Both the position numbers and the translations under genes were made by a program. The notes under the pieces are model-generated. The model worked only from the letters and a program-made list of their open reading frames with translations. It was not told where the DNA came from and did no database searches. Below, in pieces: positions 23,538-31,725 of a stretch of DNA of 64,000 nucleotides. Positions within the stretch are counted from its first letter, which is position 1, and the number at the start of each line of letters is the position of its first letter. The stretch comes from Phaeocystidibacter sp965659415 (GTDB taxonomy: Bacteria > Bacteroidota > Bacteroidia > Flavobacteriales > Schleiferiaceae): assembly GCA_965659415.1 (NCBI GenBank), contig CBFHVA010000007.1:75759-139758 (forward strand). The letters are read 5' to 3'.

Positions 23538-23921
23538 CTAATATTGCCCAGTTGCTAATAGAACCAGCGTACAAGCTATTTCAGATTCAATTCCTTGATT
23601 CTTAAGTTCCTCCATCCACTCAACGTTTTCCGTACCTGGATTGAATATTACTCGCTTGGGTTGTAAGCGTTCGATCTCCGATTTGTACTGCTCTTGAATG
23701 GCAGGGTTGACATACAATGTTACCGTGTCGATGTCTCCTCGCTCTAATTTGTCCGTAGAATTGAGAATAGGCTCACCGGCCACTTCTCCCATCCTCTTAC
23801 CAACTGGTATCACTTTATGTCCTGCATCTGACAGCATATGGGCTGCTCTATAAGCATATCTAGAAGGATCTGTGTGTGCTCCTAGTAGTAATACCGATTC
23901 ATGTGCTAGCTTTGTGTTCAT
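23538..23921 (-). CDS. CoA-binding domain protein, YccU-like
   Basis: 127 residues forming a single Rossmann-type CoA-binding domain: SVLLLGAHTDPSRYAYRAAHMLSDAGHKVIPVGKRMGE near the N-terminus, and RVIFNPGTENVEWMEELKNQGIE with a late cysteine (IACTLVLL), as in YccU/succinyl-CoA-synthetase alpha-like small proteins. The specific function is unknown. The ATG occupies 23919-23921 and overlaps the ATG of the divergent ABC ATPase gene by two bases (shared CATG). The open frame extends upstream, but the extra segment is the antisense of the ABC gene and is not family-like. Confidence 0.82.
   Translation of the reverse strand: MNTKLAHESVLLLGAHTDPSRYAYRAAHMLSDAGHKVIPVGKRMGEVAGEPILNSTDKLERGDIDTVTLYVNPAIQEQYKSEIERLQPKRVIFNPGTENVEWMEELKNQGIESEIACTLVLLATGQY
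23907..23914 (+). promoter_or_regulatory. TAGCTTTG -7 element 5 nt before the ABC ATPase start
   Basis: An exact TAnnTTTG on the plus strand, followed by TGTTC and the ATG at 23920. It lies inside the coding region of the divergent CoA-binding gene. It supports the chosen start and predicts a leaderless transcript. Confidence 0.6.
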
Positions 23922-24561
23922 GATTGCATCCTTAAGTTGGAATTCCCTTTCACACTCATATAACCAGTCGAATACCAGTCGGTTTCCTGACGGAGAAATT
24001 AATCGAGGTGAAATAGTCGCTGCTATAGGCCCTTCCGGCTCAGGTAAAAGTACATGGCTCCAACTGCTTTCGGGCATTTTAAAGGTTCAAAATGGAATAG
24101 TTCGCTACGGAGATTTTGAAATAGGAGGATTATCTGAAGCGAAACGCGATGAGCTTCGCGCCCAGAACATTGGTCTCATCTTTCAGAACAATCACTTTGT
24201 TGAAGACTTAAGCATCGCTGACAATCTAGCTCTTCCTGCCTACGCATTAAAGCAATCATTGAATTCATCACTAATCATTGAATATGCCGCAAAACTCGAA
24301 GTAGGCAACCTTCTGAATAAAAAGCCGCGTCAGTGTTCGGTGGGTGAATTGCAGCGGTTGTCCATTATTCGAGCCATAAGCGTGAACCCGAGTTTCATCC
24401 TAGCTGATGAGCCTACTAGCGCCTTGGATGCTCGTAACGCCTATAGAATCATGGATATTTTTGAGATGGTTTCGAAGGACCTCAATACGGGTATCCTCAT
24501 TGTAACACATGACGAGAGAGTCACGCAGAAGTTCAACAACGTATTGACCTTTGGAAAATGA
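23920..24561 (+). CDS. LolD/MacB-type ABC transporter ATPase
   Basis: 213 residues. Walker A is GPSGSGKST, the Q-loop is LIFQNNHFV, and Walker B is FILADEPTSALD with the H-loop in IVTHDERV. The signature is CSVGELQRL, with valine where LolD-like ATPases usually have glycine (SGGE), a small deviation. It energises an FtsX/MacB-type permease, encoded next with a 4-base ATGA overlap. The ATG at 23920 is needed to include the first beta strand (SLSWNSLSHSY) and is backed by a -7 element 5 bases upstream. For the proposed zinc context see the permease. Confidence 0.88.
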   Translation: MIASLSWNSLSHSYNQSNTSRFPDGEINRGEIVAAIGPSGSGKSTWLQLLSGILKVQNGIVRYGDFEIGGLSEAKRDELRAQNIGLIFQNNHFVEDLSIADNLALPAYALKQSLNSSLIIEYAAKLEVGNLLNKKPRQCSVGELQRLSIIRAISVNPSFILADEPTSALDARNAYRIMDIFEMVSKDLNTGILIVTHDERVTQKFNNVLTFGK

Positions 24562-25736
24562 GCGATCTGAAACCCATTACCAGTTGGAAATTCGCCATCC
24601 GACAATTAATACAGCGTCGATCAAGGCTAGCGATTCAGTGGTTCATGATTGTTATCGGGCTGGCGCTTGTTTCCGCATTCTACACTGTTGAGAAAAGTAC
24701 AAACGACCAAATGGTCAATGACCTTGGCGGAATTGATCAAATATGGTGCGCTAAGGGGTCACCTCTTCAAGGGTTATTAGCCAACGTGTATCATATTGAC
24801 AACCCTCTTGGGAACATCTCATCAGCTGATGTTGATTCAGCAGCACAATCTCCGTTAATCGAACGCATCACTCGCTTGGCCTATGGTGACACATACAAAG
24901 GGCGTCGAATTCTAGGAGCCGATTCGTCTTGGTATAAGCTGTATAATCTTCAATTAAAAGAAGGTTCTTGGCCCAACCATGCGATGGAAGTGGTTCTCTC
25001 AGCTTCTCTCGCTCAAGAGCTACAACTGCAGATGGGGGCTGATTTCCAAGGTAATCACGGTTCTGATCACGCCGGACATGTTCATCATGAATCATACACA
25101 GTTGTGGGAGTCTACGAGGATACGCGCACTGTTGCCGATCGTCTTGTCTTAACTCCTCTAGAAAGCGTTTGGGACGTGCATCACGATGAGAATCGTGATA
25201 TTACCGCTGCATTGATTGAAACAAATTCTCCAATGGCACTCTTTCAGCTGCCCAGAAAAATCAACGAAGAAACCACATTTCAGGCTGTATTACCCAGTAT
25301 AGAGGTAAATCGAATCTATGCCCTGCTGGGTAATACCCAGCGAGCCTTCTATGTTCTGAGTGGGTTATTCTTGCTCTTAGGCGGATTAAGCATCGGAATT
25401 ACTATACATGAAACCATTCGGTCGCAACAATTTGATCATACCTTGTTGAGAATATTTGGATTAAGCCCTTCCCGTTTGGCCTTAGTCGTGTGGTTACAAA
25501 CCTCCACTTTGTTACTATCTGCATGGTTTATGGGGCTGTTCTTGGTGAAAAGTTCATTCTCTTTCCTGTCCAACACTCTTTCACTAGAGTTCGGTTTGCA
25601 GGTGCAATGGCATGTTATCGAAGCGATTGACCTGAAGCTGGGGCTCATAGCTATAGCTATTGGTACGGTCATTATCATTCCATCTCTGGTACGTATCTTT
25701 AGAACTAGCATTCACAAGAATTTGAACAATGCGTAA
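24558..25736 (+). CDS. MacB/FtsX-type ABC permease with a His-rich periplasmic loop
   Basis: 392 residues with one N-terminal membrane helix (~24-44), a large periplasmic domain (~45-265) and three C-terminal helices (~268-292, ~308-332, ~362-384), the MacB/FtsX topology. The periplasmic domain carries a histidine cluster, GNHGSDHAGHVHHE (~165-178), and a second pair in VWDVHHDE, suggesting metal binding. In proteobacteria an ABC ATPase, such a permease and a DUF3299 protein form a Zur-repressed operon (PA4063-PA4066 type). I infer a similar zinc-linked envelope function here. MacB-type systems use mechanotransmission and need not translocate a substrate across the inner membrane. Confidence 0.82.
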   Translation: MSDLKPITSWKFAIRQLIQRRSRLAIQWFMIVIGLALVSAFYTVEKSTNDQMVNDLGGIDQIWCAKGSPLQGLLANVYHIDNPLGNISSADVDSAAQSPLIERITRLAYGDTYKGRRILGADSSWYKLYNLQLKEGSWPNHAMEVVLSASLAQELQLQMGADFQGNHGSDHAGHVHHESYTVVGVYEDTRTVADRLVLTPLESVWDVHHDENRDITAALIETNSPMALFQLPRKINEETTFQAVLPSIEVNRIYALLGNTQRAFYVLSGLFLLLGGLSIGITIHETIRSQQFDHTLLRIFGLSPSRLALVVWLQTSTLLLSAWFMGLFLVKSSFSFLSNTLSLEFGLQVQWHVIEAIDLKLGLIAIAIGTVIIIPSLVRIFRTSIHKNLNNA

Positions 25737-26148
25737 AGGTTTATTGCTCGTTTTTTTATTGCTGGTATTTCCGCTTTCTGCGCAACTAACAGTGCCCTGG
25801 ACAGCCTTCACACAAACGGGATATGATTACAATGAAGATGGGGCTTTTGTCAATCCAGAATATACCGAAACGCTTAAGCAATGGGATGGCAAAACAGTAA
25901 TTCTCAGTGGATACATTGTTCCGATGGATGTTCAACTCCAGACCTACGTTCTATCAGCATTTCCATTAAACCAATGTTTCTTTTGTGGAGGAGCTGGACC
26001 TGAAACGGTAGTCCAATTGTATTTCAAAGATGCACCGCCTCGTCTGCTCACTGATCAGTATGTCATCTTGATTGGTAGACTTGAGCTACGTCAACAGAAA
26101 CCAGGCTCTTTCTTCTTCTCACTTTATGAAACAGAATTGGGAGGATGA
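25729..26148 (+). CDS. Periplasmic DUF3299-like protein with CFFCGGAGPET motif (copy 1)
   Basis: 139 residues with a signal peptide (MRKGLLLVFLLLVFPLSAQ). The mature part is a small beta domain: GKTVILSGYIVPMD, then NQCFFCGGAGPETVVQLYF with a CxxC pair, then a final strand region. This resembles DUF3299 proteins, which have GKxVxIPGYMVPL and a single-cysteine motif at the same place. The CxxC could bind zinc or another metal, or be redox active. The start overlaps the permease stop by 8 bases. A paralogue with the identical 11-residue cysteine motif follows immediately. Confidence 0.72.
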   Translation: MRKGLLLVFLLLVFPLSAQLTVPWTAFTQTGYDYNEDGAFVNPEYTETLKQWDGKTVILSGYIVPMDVQLQTYVLSAFPLNQCFFCGGAGPETVVQLYFKDAPPRLLTDQYVILIGRLELRQQKPGSFFFSLYETELGG

Positions 26149-26591
26149 GGATGAAAATTTCAATTCTGCTCGGTTTCTCCTTGATGTTGAGTTTTACATC
26201 CAAAGCTCAGGAACGGGTTCAATGGTCGCAATTAGAGGATGTGCGTTTTGTCGAGTACTTCGACAGAGATCGCGAGGAATGGTCGCTAGAAGCCAATTAT
26301 CCCGATAACATTGAAGCCCTTCACCAACGCGAAATACGCATTACGGGGTACATTATACCTTTAGACGTAAGCGGGCAAGTATACGCCCTATCGGCGTTTG
26401 CGTTTAGTTCATGCTTTTTCTGTGGCGGCGCAGGACCCGAAACCGTAATGGGAATTACTTTTGCTGAAGCACCACCAATATTGCATACTGATGACGTTGT
26501 TGAAATTACAGGAACGCTCTTGATTGCCCGAAGGCCTGGTATGGAGTTCCATTATACAATGTCCAATGCAAAAATCGTAAAGCGTTACTAG
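26145..26591 (+). CDS. Periplasmic DUF3299-like protein with CFFCGGAGPET motif (copy 2)
   Basis: 148 residues with a signal peptide (MRMKISILLGFSLMLSFTSKAQ). It has the same architecture as the preceding gene: EIRITGYIIPLDVSGQVYALSAF, then CFFCGGAGPETVMGITF. The copies share the cysteine motif exactly but differ elsewhere, so the duplication is old. The start overlaps the previous stop by 4 bases (ATGA); the second Met (26151) is an alternative. A tandem pair suggests two periplasmic partners for one ABC complex. Confidence 0.72.
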   Translation: MRMKISILLGFSLMLSFTSKAQERVQWSQLEDVRFVEYFDRDREEWSLEANYPDNIEALHQREIRITGYIIPLDVSGQVYALSAFAFSSCFFCGGAGPETVMGITFAEAPPILHTDDVVEITGTLLIARRPGMEFHYTMSNAKIVKRY

Positions 26592-27602
26592 ATGAAGAAA
26601 AGGCGCATTCTCCTAATTCTCGCTCTTTTAATTGTGGTGTTTTACTTTGCAGGCCCTACTCCTGAACCCATTAAGTTCATCAAGCCTTATCCAAAAGAAA
26701 CTTCACCAGAGGAGGCTATTGAGCTCTATTACGCCACTCGTAAAGACGAGCGATTTAAGGATGATAATCAGCTCAAGATGCTTTTCAAAGGATCGATAAC
26801 ACCCTATGCATTGCTTTACCTTCATGGCTTTAGCGCCAGTCCAGAAGAAGGAATGCCTACGCTTCAAAATGTAGCAGACCATCTTCATTGGAACATGTAT
26901 GCACCCTTGGTTCAGGATCATGGGTTGATAACCGATGAGCCACTCAAAAACTTCTCTGCGAATTTAGCCTATCAAGATGCTCTAGAAGCTTTATCGGTGG
27001 CGAAAGCATTGGGCGATTCAGTCATTATAATGGCCACAAGTACCGGATGTGCATTGGCGCATCTATTGGCTGCACAGGATTCAAGAGTAGCCGGACTTGT
27101 TTACTATTCTCCAAATGTTCGCCCTGTAGATCCACTTTCTGCTCTGCTCAACGATCCTTGGGGCTTACAAATAGCAGAATCCGTACTTGGATCAAACTAT
27201 CGAGATGTAGGTATCACAGATCCATATTATGAACAGTATTGGTACCGCTACTACCGAACAGAATCACTCCCGGAAATGCAAGAACTGATTGAAACGGCAT
27301 TTGATGCAGAAATCACGGCTCAAATTACGCAGCCTTTGTTCATTGGGGCGTGGTACGAAAATGATTCCGTGCAAGATGACGCGGTAAGTGTCCCGTTGAT
27401 GCGTGAACTTTACGAAGCAATACCCCATTCCAATAAATCCTTCCATGAATTTGCTGCTGGTTCTCACGTAATTGCGAATGGCATGTACAGCAAAGCTCAA
27501 GTAGAGTTGGAAGCCCAAACATTGGAGTTTTTAGGCCAGTTTGTTTCAAGAGCATCAGTAGATTCAACAAAGCATGAAGACCCCATAATTGATGGTATTT
27601 GA
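26592..27602 (+). CDS. Membrane-anchored alpha/beta hydrolase
   Basis: 336 residues. An N-terminal hydrophobic helix (~5-20, ILLILALLIVVFYFAG) probably anchors the protein, with the hydrolase domain outside. LLYLHGFSASPEEG supplies the oxyanion region. The nucleophile elbow is ATSTG (MATSTGCALAHLL), with alanine in place of the first glycine of GxSxG. A late GSHVI gives the catalytic histidine. The fold fits esterase/lipase-like enzymes (carboxylesterase, monoglyceride-lipase type); the substrate is unknown. It starts the base after the preceding stop codon, so it is cotranscribed with the ABC/DUF3299-like genes. Its 3' end overlaps the BatA gene by 11 bases. Confidence 0.8.
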   Translation: MKKRRILLILALLIVVFYFAGPTPEPIKFIKPYPKETSPEEAIELYYATRKDERFKDDNQLKMLFKGSITPYALLYLHGFSASPEEGMPTLQNVADHLHWNMYAPLVQDHGLITDEPLKNFSANLAYQDALEALSVAKALGDSVIIMATSTGCALAHLLAAQDSRVAGLVYYSPNVRPVDPLSALLNDPWGLQIAESVLGSNYRDVGITDPYYEQYWYRYYRTESLPEMQELIETAFDAEITAQITQPLFIGAWYENDSVQDDAVSVPLMRELYEAIPHSNKSFHEFAAGSHVIANGMYSKAQVELEAQTLEFLGQFVSRASVDSTKHEDPIIDGI

Positions 27603-29586
27603 AAATCCTCTGATTCTTTGGGGCCTAATTGGGGTCTCAATTCCCATACTGATACACCTACTTCAGCTTAGAAGGTATAAGTCGGTACTTTTCAGCGATG
27701 TACGATTTTTAAAGAACGTCCAGAAATCATCCAAAAAGCGACGCAGACTTAAACATTGGCTTATTCTCGCCACACGAATTCTGGCATGGAGCACGCTAAG
27801 CCTTGCCTTTGCAATTCCAATGTTGGAAGACGATACTTCTAGGCTGAGTAACGGTGAATCAGTGATCATTTATGTAGACAACTCACCAAGTATGAATCGC
27901 CGAGGTGCTGAGGGACCTTTGTGGACGCAGGCTGTGGAAACCGCAAAACAAGTTGTAAGAGACAATCCGCAGAGCAACTTTTATGTGCTTACCTCTTCGG
28001 GTGATGGGAACGAAATGATTCCCAAAAAAGGACAAATGGCCCTTTCCGCCCTTCAGTCCATTCAACCGGGCTTCAGTTCTCAGTCGGTTCAAGATGTGAT
28101 AATCAGAGCTTCTACTCTGGGACTTCAAGATTCCGTAGTGCTCTACTTGTTCACAGATAATCAGGAGAACAACTTTGCCGCGATTGACGATCAAGGCCTT
28201 CCGCTCACATTTGTACCAGTTATTTATCGTTCAATAGAAGAGGATATAAACGCGAGTATAGACACGGTATTTATTGAATCACCCGTCATTATCCCAGGGC
28301 AAGTTGTGCTGTTAAAATATCAGATATCAACCACCGCCCAAATGGAAAATGTGCCCCTAGAATTGTGGGTGAACAACGAAGTGCGAGGGGTTCAGAACCT
28401 CAATCTTAAAGAAGGGAACGAATCGGTCGGAAGCTTTTCATTTACAGCTGATAACACCGAACGACTAGCTATTGAATTGAAATTGTACGATGGAGGTCTA
28501 GAGATAGATAACTATTATCCGCTAGCTCTTGCCGTGAGAAAGAATATTGCCGTATTGCACATTCGCGACGACGAACTGCGTGGTTTGAACATTGAAAAGA
28601 TCATTGCAGACAGCTCATATATTGTTAATACTAGTACATACGGGAATATTGCCTTTAGTGAATTAAGTAACTACGATCTAATCGTAGCGGACAGGACGAA
28701 TGAGTGGACCTCTGGTTTGGCAAATGCCTTGCTTCAGGCGGTAGAATCTGGAAGCTCCCTCCTCCTCTTCCCAGAAGGGCCAAGTACAAATGACCTTATG
28801 AGCTTGAACGTAGCTGGTTTTGGTGAATACGATACGGCCAGCTCATTTAGTTTAGAATTGAATACCAATAGAAGATTCTTCGAAGGTGTATTCTATCAAG
28901 AACCAGAGAGGGTGCAATTTCCAAGAATATTAAAGTTCGCTCCAGTTGACCAACAATTTGAGCGGTTTAGCGGAAATGCCTTGGTTCAAGCTTCTACAGG
29001 AGTACCGATACTTCTTCAGTACGACAAAGGCGCAGGACAAGTTTACCAGTGGGCAGCGCACCCTGAAAGTGATCAGCAGGGTTGGACAGATTTATACAGC
29101 GTTTTCATTTATCAGATGGCGATTTATAAAGGCAAGCTAAATTGGAATAGTGTCCCGTTAGCTGTAGCTAAGAACATTGAAATGCCACATGAGGTGAGCA
29201 CGACGGATGCCGTAGTTCGTTTAATCCAAGACTCTGCACTGATTATTCCGCAACAATCAATTACGGCCAATACGGTTACTTTTAAAACTGCACCATCGCC
29301 TTTTGTACCCGGGTTTGCTCAGGTGATTTTTGAAAATGATACTATAGGAAGTGTTGCCTATCGCGTGCATCCTGAAGAATCAGCTCTAGATCCGCTAGAT
29401 AGTGAATCGATTAAGTCTCGATTTGAAGAAACAAGTTTCCGCATTGCAGAGGCCGATAGCGGCAGCGAGGCAAGCAATCAGATTGCTGCGCTTTCACAGA
29501 AGCAACCCTTGTTTAAATACTGGCTTTGGGCAGTAATTATCGTTCTTATCCTAGAAATGATTCTATGGAGACAACCAAAAGCATAA
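27592..29586 (+). CDS. BatA-domain/vWA membrane protein
   Basis: 664 residues from the ATG at 27592. The first ~85 residues are the BatA-type N-terminal double-membrane domain (MVFENPLILWGLIGVSIPILIHLLQLRR..., then WLILATRILAWSTLSLAFAIPM). A von Willebrand A domain follows with a MIDAS-like DNSPS (~residues 97-101). The C-terminal half is a large extracytoplasmic region, closed by a final membrane helix (~638-658). Such proteins occur in Bacteroidota next to pyrimidine or aerotolerance-type genes; the exact role is unknown. It overlaps the hydrolase gene by 11 bases, and the dihydroorotase-like gene follows after 10 bases. Confidence 0.85.
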   Translation: MVFENPLILWGLIGVSIPILIHLLQLRRYKSVLFSDVRFLKNVQKSSKKRRRLKHWLILATRILAWSTLSLAFAIPMLEDDTSRLSNGESVIIYVDNSPSMNRRGAEGPLWTQAVETAKQVVRDNPQSNFYVLTSSGDGNEMIPKKGQMALSALQSIQPGFSSQSVQDVIIRASTLGLQDSVVLYLFTDNQENNFAAIDDQGLPLTFVPVIYRSIEEDINASIDTVFIESPVIIPGQVVLLKYQISTTAQMENVPLELWVNNEVRGVQNLNLKEGNESVGSFSFTADNTERLAIELKLYDGGLEIDNYYPLALAVRKNIAVLHIRDDELRGLNIEKIIADSSYIVNTSTYGNIAFSELSNYDLIVADRTNEWTSGLANALLQAVESGSSLLLFPEGPSTNDLMSLNVAGFGEYDTASSFSLELNTNRRFFEGVFYQEPERVQFPRILKFAPVDQQFERFSGNALVQASTGVPILLQYDKGAGQVYQWAAHPESDQQGWTDLYSVFIYQMAIYKGKLNWNSVPLAVAKNIEMPHEVSTTDAVVRLIQDSALIIPQQSITANTVTFKTAPSPFVPGFAQVIFENDTIGSVAYRVHPEESALDPLDSESIKSRFEETSFRIAEADSGSEASNQIAALSQKQPLFKYWLWAVIIVLILEMILWRQPKA

Positions 29587-29591
29587 ATTTG
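29584..29591 (+). promoter_or_regulatory. TAAATTTG -7 element 5 nt before the dihydroorotase-like gene
   Basis: An exact TAnnTTTG straddling the BatA stop codon, followed by five bases and the ATG at 29597. It predicts leaderless transcription of the downstream gene in addition to read-through. Confidence 0.55.
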
Positions 29592-29596
29592 CGGTC

Positions 29597-30880
29597 ATGA
29601 CAGCCACTATTCTCCGAAATGTAAGCGTATGCGACCCGCGCTCTCCATACCATGGTCAAGTGGTCGACATCAAAGTTGCAGATGATCAAATACTAGCCAT
29701 TGGCGAATCGCTTGAAGCCGCCAAAGGAGATATTGAACACGACTTACAGGGCTTGAATGTTTCTCCAGGATGGGTGGAACTTCACTCGAATTTTGGAGAC
29801 CCGGGGAATGAAGAGCGTGAATCCATAATTTCAGGCTCCATGGCTGCACTAAAGGGAGGATTCAGCACGGTTTGCCTCAGTCCTTCCACCGAACCTATCC
29901 TTCAGTCTAAAAGTGATATTGAGTATATCTACGCTAAATCGCAGAATGTACCTGTCAATTTGTTTCCCATTGGTGCGCTATCAAAGGGACTTAAAGGAGA
30001 GGAAATGACTGAGATGTTTGACATGTATTCGGCTGGAGCGGTGGCCTTTTCAGATGATTTGAACTCCATTCAAAACCCGAATTTGCTCAAAATGGCTCTG
30101 TTGTATGCCAAACCGAATGGCATGACGGTAATCGATTTCCCCTTTGAGAAACAACTAGCCTCAGGTGGGCAAATGAATGAGGGTCATACAGGTACATATC
30201 TAGGGCTGAAAGGAATCCCGAACCTTTCAGAGGAAATGATTGTAGGACGAGACTTAGAGTTGCTCGAGTACACAGAAGGGCATCTACATATTTCCCGCAT
30301 CTCCACAAAGGGATCGGTTGAGAGAATCAGAGCAGCCAAAAACAAGGGACTACATGTTACGTGCGATGTAAACTTGTACAGCTTAATCCTTACCGATGCT
30401 GCCCTCCATGATTATGACACGAACTACAAGGTGCTTCCCCCACTGCGAAGTGAAGATGACCGCAAGGAACTCATTGCGGGCGTCCTCGACGGCACCATTG
30501 ATGCTATCGCGGTGGATCACATCCCGATGGATATAGAACAAAAGAACTGTGAGTTTCAAAATTCAGCCTTTGGCATGGCGTATCTTGAACACGCCTTTGG
30601 TATTTACGGAACCGAGCTTAAGAAAGATATCCCTATTGAGGTATGGGTGGAGAAACTGGCCCATGGTGCACGTGAATCTTACGGTTTGGGAACCATTGAA
30701 ATTGTAGAGGGAGCGCCGGCTGAATTCACCCTTTTCGACACAGATACAAACTGGTCGGATGCCGAGCGTGCAGAAACAGAGAGTATTGCGTTTAATCAGC
30801 CTTTTATTGGCAAACCATTAAGCGGAAAGGTATTCGGAATTTTCAATAAAGGATTCTACGCTTCCAATACACCTTCATAG
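29597..30880 (+). CDS. Dihydroorotase-like protein lacking several metal ligands (probable pseudoenzyme)
   Basis: 427 residues with full-length similarity to type I dihydroorotases (PGWVELH, GGFSTVCLSPST, STKGSVERI, DAIAVDHIP). Key ligands are changed. HxH is His63-Ser-Asn65. The HCED histidine is Pro182 (DFPFE). The CHVST histidine is Arg234 (HISRIST). TPHHL is replaced by NLYSL. The SDD aspartate and the DH of DHAPH remain. The binuclear zinc site therefore cannot be complete. Non-catalytic dihydroorotase homologues are known as structural partners of aspartate carbamoyltransferase (PyrC' of Pseudomonas), which is the likeliest role. A catalytic pyrC should exist elsewhere. The 3' end overlaps the convergent MBL gene by 6 bases. 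Confidence 0.82.
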   Translation: MTATILRNVSVCDPRSPYHGQVVDIKVADDQILAIGESLEAAKGDIEHDLQGLNVSPGWVELHSNFGDPGNEERESIISGSMAALKGGFSTVCLSPSTEPILQSKSDIEYIYAKSQNVPVNLFPIGALSKGLKGEEMTEMFDMYSAGAVAFSDDLNSIQNPNLLKMALLYAKPNGMTVIDFPFEKQLASGGQMNEGHTGTYLGLKGIPNLSEEMIVGRDLELLEYTEGHLHISRISTKGSVERIRAAKNKGLHVTCDVNLYSLILTDAALHDYDTNYKVLPPLRSEDDRKELIAGVLDGTIDAIAVDHIPMDIEQKNCEFQNSAFGMAYLEHAFGIYGTELKKDIPIEVWVEKLAHGARESYGLGTIEIVEGAPAEFTLFDTDTNWSDAERAETESIAFNQPFIGKPLSGKVFGIFNKGFYASNTPS

Positions 30881-31645
30881 CGTTAGCGGAATTCTAAGGT
30901 CGTCATGTCCAATAGCTATTTGATCGGGAAGCTGGCTATTCACAGTTTCATGTAGGCCCATGTGGTGACTCAAATGCGTAAAGTAGGTTTGAGTGGCATT
31001 GATTTGCTTCGCTATTGCAATACCTTCCTCAAGATTGAAGTGTGAATGGTGATGCTCTCTCCGCAGTACACCTAATATCAAGGTGTTTAGACCATTTAAT
31101 TTGCCAAGCGTTTGTTCGGGAATCTCGCTCACATCGGTGATATAAGCTAAGTCTCCGATTCTGAATCCCATCACTGGCCATCGACCATGATTTACGGGTA
31201 GAGGAGTAATTCTCAATCCGTCGATCTCAATATCATGTTCATTGAGTTCTCTCAATTCTATTCTAGGAGCACCGGGGTATGGATTTGAGTCAAAAGCGTA
31301 ATCAAAGTGTTGTCTAAGTCGCCCTTGCACTCTATTTGTAGCCCAAATATTCATGGTTAACCCGGCGGTGAAATTAAAAGCTCGAACATCATCTATTCCC
31401 GCGATGTGATCCATATGCTCATGCGTTATGAGAATATGCTCCAGTTTCGACTGACCGATTCGGAGCATTTGATATCTAAAATCCGGCCCACAATCGATGG
31501 CAATATCAGCTTTGCCATCTCTTCTAATAATTGCTGAGGTGCGCAAACGCTTATCCTTTGTATTATGCGAAACACACACTTCACATCGACATCCAATCAC
31601 AGGAATACCTTGAGAAGTTCCGGTGCCAGTTAAGATTAACTCCAT
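30875..31645 (-). CDS. PhnP-like MBL-fold metallohydrolase
   Basis: 256 residues. The N-terminal LILTGTGTSQGIPVIGCRCEVC includes the two-cysteine insertion typical of PhnP-like phosphodiesterases. The zinc motif THEHMDHIAG (HxHxDH), a downstream PVNHG histidine and TDVSE aspartate complete the dinuclear site. A His-rich stretch HHHSHF lies at ~200. The likely activity is hydrolysis of a cyclic phosphodiester or similar; the substrate is unknown. I choose the ATG at 31645 because an exact TACTTTTG element ends 4 bases before it; a codon five residues further upstream would lie inside the promoter. Confidence 0.87.
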   Translation of the reverse strand: MELILTGTGTSQGIPVIGCRCEVCVSHNTKDKRLRTSAIIRRDGKADIAIDCGPDFRYQMLRIGQSKLEHILITHEHMDHIAGIDDVRAFNFTAGLTMNIWATNRVQGRLRQHFDYAFDSNPYPGAPRIELRELNEHDIEIDGLRITPLPVNHGRWPVMGFRIGDLAYITDVSEIPEQTLGKLNGLNTLILGVLRREHHHSHFNLEEGIAIAKQINATQTYFTHLSHHMGLHETVNSQLPDQIAIGHDDLRIPLTL

Positions 31646-31649
31646 ATAC

Positions 31650-31657
31650 CAAAAGTA
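31650..31657 (-). promoter_or_regulatory. TACTTTTG -7 element 4 nt before the MBL start
   Basis: An exact TAnnTTTG on the minus strand, four bases (GTAT) before the ATG at 31645. It predicts a leaderless transcript and decides the start. Confidence 0.62.
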
Positions 31658-31690
31658 CATTCATTTTAATGTCATTCACATTGTTCTAAG

Positions 31691-31698
31691 TACCTTTG
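31691..31698 (+). promoter_or_regulatory. TACCTTTG -7 element for the 31726 gene
   Basis: An exact TAnnTTTG 27 bases before the ATG at 31726. An earlier in-frame TTG at 31696 overlaps this element, so translation should begin at 31726. Confidence 0.6.
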
Positions 31699-31725
31699 TT
31701 TGAAAGGAACACCTTCAAAACCATT

